Below are positions 1 through 7,157 of a DNA stretch of 64,000 nt, piece by piece (position 1 is the first letter of the stretch; each line of letters begins with the position of its first letter). The DNA is from UBA961 sp014191195 (GTDB lineage Bacteria; Bacteroidota; Ignavibacteria; Kapaibacteriales; UBA961): the NCBI GenBank assembly GCA_964204605.1, contig OZ123195.1:1240001-1304000 (forward strand), written 5' to 3'. A model generated the notes under the pieces. That model had not been told where the DNA came from. It ran no database searches and was given only the letters and a program-made list of their open reading frames with translations. The position numbers and the translations under genes are program-made.

Positions 1-1
1 T

Positions 2-958
2 TTATTTCCAATATTTACATTTGAAGAATTTTCTGATAGCTCCATTCAAAAACAGAATGTCTCACTTGAAATATTAGTAAAAGCATGTAAAGAATCTCCA
101 GAAAAAACGCTAATAATTAAAGGATATGCAATAGATGATGAAGATAAAAATATTGCAGAAAAAAGAGCAAGTTTTATCGCCAAGCAATTAAACATCTATG
201 GATTACACAATCCTATCATAATACAAACCGAAGTAAAAAAACTACAAACGGTTAAATATCAAACACTTAAATCAGAATATCATATTGTTTCAATACAATA
301 CAATGATGGTAGTATTCCAATTCTTATACAAAAGGACACTACTTTGTATTGGTCTGATTCAACTATTGAGTTTACTTCTATACCTAGTCAAGCAGGAGCA
401 AAAATTTCTGGCTTGATTACACTTGGTACAACAAGGGTTCAAAGCATAGAAGAGCCAAATGTACTTTTTAGATTACAATATAATCCTGCTTCTCCATTTT
501 CTATTCAGACATTGACTGCTAAATGTTTTGCTTCGATTAGCCCGATGCAAAAGGCCGCTTCACGAATTGAATGTTATATTAAACCAATACAAAGTAAGTA
601 TGAAATATTGATTAATAGATTACATGGATATGAAGAACATATCCTCTCATATTCTGAATTTGATAAATCTGATATTCATGTGTTTAATCCATTTGCAATT
701 CAGAGGATAAAAGATGCAATTCAAGAAAAAAAACGTGTCGACATCATTCCTATTTCAGATGTATATGGAACAGAAGATCACAATATAAGATTACAGAAAA
801 AACGGGTAGAAAAAGCCTTAGAGTTTTTATCAACACAACAAATCAATAGCATAGAAATGCAAACATTATCTAAAAAAATATTGATTGATGAATACGATAA
901 AAGAAATATGAGATCCGATATACAAAGAGGTATTTTGATTCGAATATTTCATGAATAA
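2..958 (+). CDS. OmpA-like domain protein (5' truncated)
   Basis: The reading frame is open from the first complete codon of the window, so the true start lies upstream; an apparent TTG start at 344 is internal. About 45 codons from the left edge there is an OmpA-C-like stretch (IKGYAIDDED, then KRASFIAKQL). A second similar stretch near the C-terminus (IIPISDVYGTEDHN, then KKRVEKALEFL) suggests two tandem OmpA/MotB-type peptidoglycan-binding folds. OmpA-like domains normally tether envelope proteins to peptidoglycan. The stop lies 3 bp before the next gene, so the two are probably cotranscribed. The domain family is fairly certain; the exact function is not. Confidence 0.7.
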   Translation, partial: LFPIFTFEEFSDSSIQKQNVSLEILVKACKESPEKTLIIKGYAIDDEDKNIAEKRASFIAKQLNIYGLHNPIIIQTEVKKLQTVKYQTLKSEYHIVSIQYNDGSIPILIQKDTTLYWSDSTIEFTSIPSQAGAKISGLITLGTTRVQSIEEPNVLFRLQYNPASPFSIQTLTAKCFASISPMQKAASRIECYIKPIQSKYEILINRLHGYEEHILSYSEFDKSDIHVFNPFAIQRIKDAIQEKKRVDIIPISDVYGTEDHNIRLQKKRVEKALEFLSTQQINSIEMQTLSKKILIDEYDKRNMRSDIQRGILIRIFHE

Positions 959-961
959 TGT

Positions 962-1393
962 ATGAATCACATAGAATCTTCATATTCACTTAGATTACCT
1001 GCTCAGATTTCAGAAATTCGACATATCGAAGAATTCTTGTATTCAATAAGTATTATTTCTCAACTTGGACAAGAAAAGGTTCACACTTTACTATTGTGTA
1101 TCATAGAAGCATATACCAATGCAGTACTTCATGGTAATGCTTATAATCCCAATCAAGTTATAGACATTATCATTGAAGTATTAGATGATAAAACTTTAAG
1201 CATAAGCATTATAAACGAAGGCCCTACTTTCTCTTTAGAAAAAGCAAAAGATAAAGCCAAAGTATCAAAAGAAGGTAATGAGGGCGGAAGAGGTATTTTA
1301 CTTATGGATTATTTTTCAGACACATTACAGGTTTTTTCAGATAATAAGAAAACCACAGTAACAATGACTTTTTCGCTCCTTTTGTCTACCTAA
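962..1393 (+). CDS. RsbW/SpoIIAB-like ATP-binding protein (anti-sigma type serine kinase)
   Basis: This 143-residue protein is a stand-alone GHKL/HATPase domain. The N box is EAYTNAVLHGN (about residues 50-60) and the G box is EGGRGILLM (about 106-114). There is no dimerisation/phospho-His region, which fits RsbW/SpoIIAB-like serine kinases rather than histidine kinases. Family members phosphorylate STAS anti-anti-sigma proteins or bind sigma factors in partner-switching stress circuits. No STAS partner or PP2C phosphatase is visible in this window. The gene follows the OmpA-like gene by 3 bp, which suggests the switch could be tied to an envelope protein. Family certain; target unknown. Confidence 0.8.
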   Translation: MNHIESSYSLRLPAQISEIRHIEEFLYSISIISQLGQEKVHTLLLCIIEAYTNAVLHGNAYNPNQVIDIIIEVLDDKTLSISIINEGPTFSLEKAKDKAKVSKEGNEGGRGILLMDYFSDTLQVFSDNKKTTVTMTFSLLLST

Positions 1394-1433
1394 TAAATAC
1401 AATATTCGTATGTATTATAGGCTGATTTTGCTT

Positions 1434-1463
1434 TACATTTTCATTATAGCTAATGGAAATGTA
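1434..1463. repeat. 30-bp perfect hairpin between two genes
   Basis: Left arm TACATTTTCATTA and right arm TAATGGAAATGTA can pair over 13 bp (one G-T) around a 4-base loop. Neither side carries a T-run, so it is not a standard intrinsic terminator. It sits about 60 bp before the ROK kinase start and could be an operator or an mRNA structure. The pairing is seen directly; function unknown. Confidence 0.5.
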
Positions 1464-1519
1464 TTAACAGTACACATAATAATCTGAAGATTTACCTCTG
1501 TTTTTATAGTGGAGTTTAT

Positions 1520-2458
1520 ATGTATGCAGGAATAGATATTGGTGGTACAAGCATCAAATATGGTGTCACCAATAAGGATGGATCTATACTATTTCAAGAT
1601 TCTATTCCAACAGAGCCAGAAAAAGGCCCTGAGTATATGATATCCCGCTTGCAAAAGCTCATCAAAGATATTTCTGAAGCTTTCCCTGATGTACTTTCTT
1701 TTGGTATAGGTTTTCCATCTGTTGTTCATCCTAAAGATGAATGCGTATATTATCCTCCAAATTTACCAGGTTGGGAAATTGTCCCTTTAGTGCAATTATT
1801 ACAATCATGCACAACTCGTCCAGTTGCAATAGATAATGATGCCAATGTAGCAGCATTAGCAGAGGCCACATTAGGTGCCGGCAAAAATGCTTCCCATTTT
1901 TTATATGTGACTTTAGGAACTGGTATTGGTGGTGGAATTATACTGAATCATGAAATATTTACTGGTGAACGTGGTGGTGCTGGCGAAATAGGACATATCA
2001 TAATCAAAGCCGATGATATCAAAGGCGATGAAGCATCATATAGAACAGGAACAATGGAAGAATATATTGGCAGAATGGGCCTTATTCGAATGGCACAAAA
2101 GCATGCACAATCGTATCCAAACTCAATCATTCATACCTATAAAAACATTGATGTAGAGGATATTTCATATTGTGCAGAGCAAGGCGATAGTGCGGCAATA
2201 GCATGTATGACAGAAGCAGGTACATTATTAGGTTTAGGATTAGCATCTATTCTCGCAATTTTGGATATGCGAATCGTTGTCATTGGTGGCGGAATTTCAA
2301 AATCTTGTCCACTATTTTTAGATACTGCTTTCCAAACATTAAAACAAAGATCATTACAAACTATTTCACCATTAGTAGAAATAAGAAAGGCATTTTTTAG
2401 CAATAATGCTGGATTAGTTGGAGCAGCAATGTTAGGTAAATCAAGAATAGAAATATAA
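1520..2458 (+). CDS. ROK-family sugar kinase (glucokinase-like)
   Basis: A 312-residue ROK (repressor/ORF/kinase) protein. The N-terminal phosphate-binding loop GIDIGGTSIKYG, the catalytic region AIDNDANVAALAE, the glycine-rich GTGIGGGI and the GEIGH motif are all present. Length is normal for ROK kinases and there is no N-terminal DNA-binding domain, so it is a kinase rather than a repressor. ROK kinases phosphorylate glucose, fructose, N-acetylglucosamine or similar sugars; the substrate cannot be told here. The segment after GEIGH (about residues 160-180), where most members carry a zinc-binding CxCGxxGC cluster, has no cysteines and reads TGTMEEY at the equivalent place. It probably has its own transcription unit. 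Confidence 0.85.
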   Translation: MYAGIDIGGTSIKYGVTNKDGSILFQDSIPTEPEKGPEYMISRLQKLIKDISEAFPDVLSFGIGFPSVVHPKDECVYYPPNLPGWEIVPLVQLLQSCTTRPVAIDNDANVAALAEATLGAGKNASHFLYVTLGTGIGGGIILNHEIFTGERGGAGEIGHIIIKADDIKGDEASYRTGTMEEYIGRMGLIRMAQKHAQSYPNSIIHTYKNIDVEDISYCAEQGDSAAIACMTEAGTLLGLGLASILAILDMRIVVIGGGISKSCPLFLDTAFQTLKQRSLQTISPLVEIRKAFFSNNAGLVGAAMLGKSRIEI

Positions 2459-2548
2459 AATAAATAGGATATATTGGTGGTACATTCAATACCTACAGAT
2501 AAGCCAATGAGTTCTTCCCATAGTTCTTAAAATATTCAGGACCATTAG

Positions 2549-2584
2549 CAATCATGGCATCTTTAATGTTCATGATTGGTTTTT
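2549..2584 (+). terminator. Possible intrinsic terminator after the ROK kinase
   Basis: CAATCATG pairs with CATGATTG (8 bp), with an inner GCAT/ATGT stem, followed by a run of five T. It is 90 bp after the ROK stop and just before the DUF1028 gene. The T-run is short, hence moderate confidence. Confidence 0.45.
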
Positions 2585-2617
2585 ATAACATTGATATTAA
2601 CAAATAAGTAAAATATA

Positions 2618-3604
2618 ATGAAATCAAAATTTAGTCTAATCATTTCTTTAATCGTCTTTTCTTTTTGCCAAACTAAAGCACAAGACACATTTTCTATAGT
2701 ATGTGCAGATTCAGTGACAAGGCAAGTAGGAAGCGCAGGAGCATCTTGCGTTGATCTAATTGCTTTTGGCATTACAGATGCATCTTTTTTAGCAGATATT
2801 TTTCCCGATTCTGGTGCAATTAATACTCAAGCTGCTTATCAGCCCGGAAATCAAGAAAATGCTAGATTTAGAATGAGAGAAGGTGATACTCCTGAACAAA
2901 TTATCGAGTTTATCAAAACACATGATATTGAAGATAATCCAGAAATAAGACAATATGGCATTGCAGGATTTATTGGTAAAAAAGCTGTAGCAGCCGGATT
3001 TACTGGTGCAAATTGTATCAACTATAAACAACATATAACAGGAAATATTCAGGGTATTGCATATTCAATTCAAGGGAATATTTTACTAGGTAAACATATT
3101 TTAGATTCTATGGAATCACGCTTCCGGTCTACTAATGGAAGCATTGCATGCAGATTAATGGCGGCTTTACAAGGAGCTAAAGTGATAGGCGCCGATACAC
3201 GATGTGCAGCTAATAATTCATCTTCTTTATTTGCTTTTGTAAAAGTTGCAAAACCAACTGATTCTTATGGTAAACCCTCTATATTTGAATCGTATATTAC
3301 CTATAATGGAGAAATGGTAGAGCCAATCGATGAATTACAAAAAATAATCGATGATAAGATTCTTTGTAATACAACTTTTATTAAAGATCATGAGAAGTCT
3401 TTAAATGATGTGTTCCCTAATCCAGCTGAACAGAGAATTTCATTTGCTAAACCATATAATTTCGTTTCTCTACGATCATTACTTGGCAATGAACTTGTGC
3501 ATAATAGCAATTCATCACAAACTTTAGACATTAGTGCGGTACCTAATGGAATATATATACTTATAACTGACACATTGCTGAAAAAAGTTATTATTCAGCA
3601 TTAA
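2618..3604 (+). CDS. Secreted DUF1028 (Ntn-hydrolase-like) protein with T9SS sorting domain
   Basis: A signal peptide (residues 1-21, ending QTKA) leads into a DUF1028 domain: DTFSIVCADSVTRQVG at the start, then NTQAAYQPG, RQYGIAGF, FTGANC and GNILLGKHILDSM. In DUF1028 the residue after the processed N-terminal stretch resembles the N-terminal nucleophile fold, but no activity is well established. The last ~65 residues (PNPA, then ISAVPNGIYIL, ending KKVIIQH) form a Por/T9SS type A C-terminal sorting domain, so the protein is predicted to be exported and anchored or released at the cell surface. Start ATG at 2618 gives a clean signal peptide. Confidence 0.85.
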   Translation: MKSKFSLIISLIVFSFCQTKAQDTFSIVCADSVTRQVGSAGASCVDLIAFGITDASFLADIFPDSGAINTQAAYQPGNQENARFRMREGDTPEQIIEFIKTHDIEDNPEIRQYGIAGFIGKKAVAAGFTGANCINYKQHITGNIQGIAYSIQGNILLGKHILDSMESRFRSTNGSIACRLMAALQGAKVIGADTRCAANNSSSLFAFVKVAKPTDSYGKPSIFESYITYNGEMVEPIDELQKIIDDKILCNTTFIKDHEKSLNDVFPNPAEQRISFAKPYNFVSLRSLLGNELVHNSNSSQTLDISAVPNGIYILITDTLLKKVIIQH

Positions 3605-3628
3605 TATCTTAACAAATGAGGGATTTTT

Positions 3629-3973
3629 ATGAAAATATTGATGTGGGGTCTTTTTTTATCTTTAGGGCTAACAGTATCTGCTTTTGCTCAAACCCAATTA
3701 GATATGAATGTTGATGCAATTCGTGCATATAAAAAAGTTGATAAAGAGCTTAATCTTGTGTACAAACAAGTAATAGGTAAAATGTCTGAACAAGAAAAAA
3801 CAAACCTAAAAACTGCTCAAAGAAAATGGATCAAAATGAAAGAATCAAGCTGCACCAAAGAAGCAGCCGAATATGAAGGTGGAAGCATGTATAGCATGAT
3901 TTATCATGATTGCTTAGCTATTAAAACCAAAAAAAGACTTACTGAACTTAAAAAAATGCTAATTGGTAGATAA
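3629..3973 (+). CDS. LprI/DUF1311-family periplasmic protein
   Basis: A 114-residue protein with a cleavable signal peptide (residues 1-20, ending AFAQ) followed by a DUF1311/LprI domain. The typical helical pattern is visible: DKELNLVYKQV, LKTAQRKWIKMKESSC and a C-terminal CLAIKTKKRLTELKKM. Two cysteines of the core remain (in KESSC and HDC). Some LprI proteins inhibit lysozyme; most are uncharacterised. A GAGGG sequence lies 7 bp before the ATG. The gene follows DUF1028 by 24 bp and may be cotranscribed. Confidence 0.75.
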   Translation: MKILMWGLFLSLGLTVSAFAQTQLDMNVDAIRAYKKVDKELNLVYKQVIGKMSEQEKTNLKTAQRKWIKMKESSCTKEAAEYEGGSMYSMIYHDCLAIKTKKRLTELKKMLIGR

Positions 3974-4056
3974 AGTGCAAATGGTGGGTTTAATAAACTA
4001 TGTATAACGATAATTACCAATTGGAATTATAATGAGCTTTTGAAGAAATATGAACA

Positions 4057-4632
4057 TTATTTAGTAACATATTTATAATACCATTTTACAGGATTATTGA
4101 TAATATAATGTGAAATGTTTTGAAATGACTGTTCATTTCGGATTATACATTCATAATAATTGGTTTGGCAAACTGTATCAATATCAGTATTTGCACGAAA
4201 CCATTTTGTAACACCAATTTTAAACCCTCTGACAACCGAACCAATTGTTTTTGACGGTGAGCATCTGACAGCTAGAGCATATTTTGTACTTTTTCTAAAA
4301 TACTCCGCATTATTTTTTTCATTGTATGGCGAAACATTTTTTTCAACCACCAATTCAATAATACCATGTATATGATTTGGCATAATAATATGTTCGTGTA
4401 AAATTACATTTGGAAAATGTTTAGGAATATCTAACCAACATTCTTCTGCTATTTTACCTGCATTATTCAATATCATTTTAGGCGGAATATTTTCACCTTC
4501 TACTGATATATTACCGAACAAATAAGCCTTATTTTTGCAACAAATGGTTATAAAATATAATCCTGCTTGCGAATAATCATACCCTTTTAATCGTATAGAC
4601 CTACGATGATGTTTTTTAGGATTATACGACAT
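4057..4632 (-). CDS. REP-associated tyrosine transposase (RAYT, Y1_Tnp/IS200-like)
   Basis: A 191-residue HUH/Y1 transposase-like protein. It starts with the family-typical MSYNPKKHHRRSIRLKGYDYS, carries the HUH motif in MPNHIHGII, and ends with YYECIIRNEQSFQNISHYI...NP, which contains the likely catalytic tyrosine. The start at 4632 is chosen over an in-frame ATG at 4650 because AGAGGG lies 5 bp before it and the family begins here. RAYTs are single-copy domesticated relatives of IS200/IS605 transposases that cleave REP palindromes. Immediately upstream lies an array of palindromes, the expected substrate type. All core motifs look intact. Confidence 0.88.
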   Translation of the reverse strand: MSYNPKKHHRRSIRLKGYDYSQAGLYFITICCKNKAYLFGNISVEGENIPPKMILNNAGKIAEECWLDIPKHFPNVILHEHIIMPNHIHGIIELVVEKNVSPYNEKNNAEYFRKSTKYALAVRCSPSKTIGSVVRGFKIGVTKWFRANTDIDTVCQTNYYECIIRNEQSFQNISHYIINNPVKWYYKYVTK

Positions 4633-4677
4633 TATACCCTCTTTACTCATTCATTATTAAAACCCCTGCACCATTTA

Positions 4678-5034
4678 CGGGCGAATCATCATTCACCCCA
4701 ATCCCGAACGGGCGAATCACCATTCGCCATCTTCCCTTTCGCACGGGCGAATAATTATTCGCCCCATCAACCGCCCCAATCCCGAACGGGCGAATCACCA
4801 TTCGCCATCTTCCCTTTCGCACGGGCGAATTATTATTCGCCCCATCAACCACCCCAATCCCGAACGGGCGAATCACCATTCGCCATCTTCCCTTTCGCAC
4901 GGGCGAATTATTATTCGCCCCATCAACCACCCCAATCCCGAACGGGCGAATCACCATTCGCCATCTTCCCTTTCGCACGGGCGAATAATTATTCGCCCCA
5001 TCAACCGCCCCAATCCCGAACGGGCGAATAATTA
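4678..5034. repeat. 78-bp tandem array of paired palindromes (REP/BIME-like), next to the RAYT gene
   Basis: Four exact-length 78-bp units start at 4696, 4774, 4852 and 4930, with a degenerate half unit at 4678-4695 and a partial unit from 5008. Each unit has hairpin A, GGCGAAT-CACC-ATTCGCC (first copy 4711-4728), and hairpin B, GGGCGAATwATTATTCGCCC (4745-4764, 4823-4842, 4901-4920, 4979-4998). In units 1 and 4 hairpin B is a perfect 20-bp palindrome; units 2 and 3 carry a T variant, and a linked G/A change at the unit end, giving an A-B-B-A order. The block is far richer in G+C than its surroundings. Because 78 is divisible by three, long stop-free frames run through it on both strands by accident. 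Confidence 0.93.
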
Positions 5035-6060
5035 AATCCTGGCATCTGGGAAGCGAGATTGCACATATGCCATACATAAAGCGATAGTTGCCTCGATGCC
5101 CTTTTTATGTGTACGTTCAACTCCGTGAGAAGCAGAGACACCAGGCCCGATTAATCCTACTTTTATATCTCTTCCTGCTCTTAATGCTGCAGATCCATCA
5201 GACCCATAATATGGATAGATATCTACTTTATGAGGAATATTATTCGTTCTAGCCAATAGAGTTAATTCTTTTCTAAAACTATAGTCATAAGGGCCTGTTG
5301 AATCTTTTGCACAAATAGAGCAATGCGTTTCACTTCCTTCGCATTGATCACCTACAACGCCCATATCTAATACTAGTAATTCATTAATACTTTCAGAAAA
5401 TCCACTTGAACCTCCATGGCCAACTTCTTCATAATTACTGAAGTAAAACTCTATAGGAAATGAAATATTTTTTTCTTTTAGTAATCGTGCTAATTCGAAT
5501 AAAACAAAACATGAGGCTTTATTATCCATAAAGCGAGATTTTATATAACCAGATTCTAATTCTTGATATCTTGGGTCAAAACAAACAAAATCTCCCACTT
5601 GAATACCTAATGCTAATACATCATTTTTGCTCGTAACTTCTTCATCTAATCTGATATGCATATTGTCAATTGATCTTATTGCAGTATCAGTTGTTTTATT
5701 TGCATGTGAAGCTGGATTATTTAATAAGAAAGTGCCATTAAATACTTTATCCTCTAATGTTCTTATTCGTACATATCCACCTTCAAAACTAATTAAACCT
5801 AAACCTCCAATAGGCGAAATAGATAATGTGCCATTAGGTTTAATGCCAGTAACAATTGCCCCAAGTGTATCTAGATGTGCACTTATAGCAATAGTAGGAT
5901 TCTCTCCAAACTTACATATAACAGCTCCTTTTTTAGTTTGATAAGGAGATAGTCCATAATTCTTTAATAGATTCATCGTATATGTTTCGGCTTGCGCAGT
6001 GAAACCTGTTGGAGAATCTATTTCAACTAATTCTTTTAATGTTTGATAAGAGAGATTCAT
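5032..6060 (-). CDS. M42-family metalloaminopeptidase
   Basis: A 342-residue M42 (glutamyl aminopeptidase/TET-type) zinc peptidase. Metal and catalytic motifs are present: SAHLDTLG, RFMDNKAS, SNYEEVGHGGSSG, VLDMG and SASHGVERTH. These enzymes form large dodecamers that trim peptides in the cytoplasm. The ATG at 6060 (MNLSYQTLKELVEID) is preferred; an upstream in-frame ATG would add a nonconserved hydrophobic leader that overlaps the terminator of rplI. The stop codon and everything downstream are made of the palindromic repeat array. Confidence 0.88.
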   Translation of the reverse strand: MNLSYQTLKELVEIDSPTGFTAQAETYTMNLLKNYGLSPYQTKKGAVICKFGENPTIAISAHLDTLGAIVTGIKPNGTLSISPIGGLGLISFEGGYVRIRTLEDKVFNGTFLLNNPASHANKTTDTAIRSIDNMHIRLDEEVTSKNDVLALGIQVGDFVCFDPRYQELESGYIKSRFMDNKASCFVLFELARLLKEKNISFPIEFYFSNYEEVGHGGSSGFSESINELLVLDMGVVGDQCEGSETHCSICAKDSTGPYDYSFRKELTLLARTNNIPHKVDIYPYYGSDGSAALRAGRDIKVGLIGPGVSASHGVERTHKKGIEATIALCMAYVQSRFPDARI

Positions 6061-6080
6061 TGTATTGAGAAAAATATGCC

Positions 6081-6114
6081 AAAAAAAAAGAGTACATGCA
6101 AAAACATGTACTCT
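6081..6114 (-). terminator. Intrinsic terminator of the rpsF-rplI unit
   Basis: On the minus strand a 10-bp stem (GAGTACATG with CATGTACTC plus one A-T pair) with a 6-base loop is followed by eight T. It lies 22 bp after the rplI stop. Confidence 0.85.
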
Positions 6115-6135
6115 CATAAACTAGATCATAGGGAA

Positions 6136-6579
6136 TTAAGCACTAATAATCCAAACTTTGAATGTAGCAATAACTTCTGGATGAAGTTTTGCTTTTACAT
6201 CAAAAACACCCAAAGATTTAATAGGATCATCCATGATAATCGTACGACGATCAATATCATAACCTAAAACGCCCAATTCATGAGCAATCATTTGAGGAGT
6301 AACAGAACCAAATAAGCGACCTTCTTCACCAACTTTCATTGGAACACTTACTTGTACTTCTGATAATTTGGAAGCTATTAATTCAGCAGATTCTTTTTTG
6401 CGTTGTAAATCTGCCATATGACGCTTTTTTTCGCTTGCAAATGCATTGATATGTGCAGGAGAAGCATAATAAGCTAAACTTCTGGGGATGAGATAATTTC
6501 TTGCATAACCATCTTTAACGGTTAGGATATCACCCATCTGACCCAGGTTTTCTACATCTTGACGAAGAATGATTTTCAT
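6136..6579 (-). CDS. rplI: 50S ribosomal protein L9
   Basis: A 147-residue L9 of normal length. It opens with MKIILRQDVENLGQMGD and has the signature VKDGYARNYLIPRSLA, followed by the long connecting helix and a C-terminal domain (GRLFGSVTPQMIAHEL). L9 binds 23S rRNA near the L1 stalk. It lies 49 bp after rpsF on the same strand. The ssb and rpsR genes that usually sit between rpsF and rplI are missing here. Confidence 0.97.
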   Translation of the reverse strand: MKIILRQDVENLGQMGDILTVKDGYARNYLIPRSLAYYASPAHINAFASEKKRHMADLQRKKESAELIASKLSEVQVSVPMKVGEEGRLFGSVTPQMIAHELGVLGYDIDRRTIIMDDPIKSLGVFDVKAKLHPEVIATFKVWIISA

Positions 6580-6628
6580 ATATTCATCTCTTTCATAAAG
6601 GTGATAACTAGTGTATCAATGGGTAAAA

Positions 6629-7054
6629 TTATTCTGGTAAAATATCAGAACTGTCAATAATAGGTTTAACTGAAGCTACTAAAGGTACATCCACAATTGG
6701 TTCCTCTGGAATTGTTGTTCCAGAAATTAAAGCACGCTCTTTGCGATGTTCACGCAGTTTTTCAGAAAGCTCTAATGTCAAATGACGAAGAACATTTTCT
6801 TCCAAAATAAAGAAACGCTCTACCAATGGTAATACTTCAGGGGCTGATTCAAAGGCCATATACACATAATAGCCATTATACTTTTTCTTAATAGGATAAG
6901 CCAAGCGACGACGTCCCCACTTGCTCATCTCCACAAATTGTCCGCCATGATTTTCAATATAATCAGTAACGCGACGAATCACTGCTTCTACATCGGGATC
7001 TTCCAATGCTGCATTGATTATGAATGTGCTCTCGTATAAACGACGAATGCTCAT
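6629..7054 (-). CDS. rpsF: 30S ribosomal protein S6
   Basis: A 141-residue S6. Motifs are RRLYESTFIINAALED, WGRRRLAYPIKKKYNGYYV and a C-terminal LRHLTLEL. S6 pairs with S18 on the platform of the small subunit. The last ~40 residues (from about 105) are a variable acidic tail beyond the folded domain. AGGAG lies 7 bp before the ATG. First gene of the rpsF-rplI unit, with a structured leader upstream. Confidence 0.96.
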   Translation of the reverse strand: MSIRRLYESTFIINAALEDPDVEAVIRRVTDYIENHGGQFVEMSKWGRRRLAYPIKKKYNGYYVYMAFESAPEVLPLVERFFILEENVLRHLTLELSEKLREHRKERALISGTTIPEEPIVDVPLVASVKPIIDSSDILPE

Positions 7055-7061
7055 TCGATGC

Positions 7062-7126
7062 TCCTGTGGTTGTTATAAAACAGCCCATACAAATTTTATG
7101 GGCAGGAAATTAGAACTGCAAACATA
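7062..7126 (-). promoter_or_regulatory. rpsF leader: -7 element and hairpin that can mask the ribosome binding site
   Basis: Reading the minus strand, TATGTTTG (7119-7126) matches the Bacteroidota -7 consensus TAnnTTTG, though no TTG lies at the proper distance. Downstream is a 7-bp hairpin, GCCCATA/TATGGGC (7083-7103). The bases just before it (TCCTG, 7103-7107) can pair with CAGGA (7062-7066), which is part of the ribosome binding site. This resembles autogenous S6:S18 leaders in plan, but I cannot confirm the conserved bases. The hairpin might instead be a weak terminator for the upstream hemW gene (only four T follow). Confidence 0.4.
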
Positions 7127-7157
7127 GTGATTTTTTTATAAAAAAGATATGATTTTT

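Noticed and set aside
344..346. Start codon of the first gene at 344
   Set aside because: The frame continues open to the left edge and encodes a conserved OmpA-like stretch upstream, so this TTG is internal.
4678..5034. CRISPR-like array
   Set aside because: Units are contiguous, 78 bp, with no unique spacers and no cas genes nearby.
4606..5077. Two long repetitive ORFs, one on each strand, across the palindrome array
   Set aside because: The unit length (78) is a multiple of three and contains no stops, so frames stay open by chance; the encoded peptides are simple repeats without an independent start signal.
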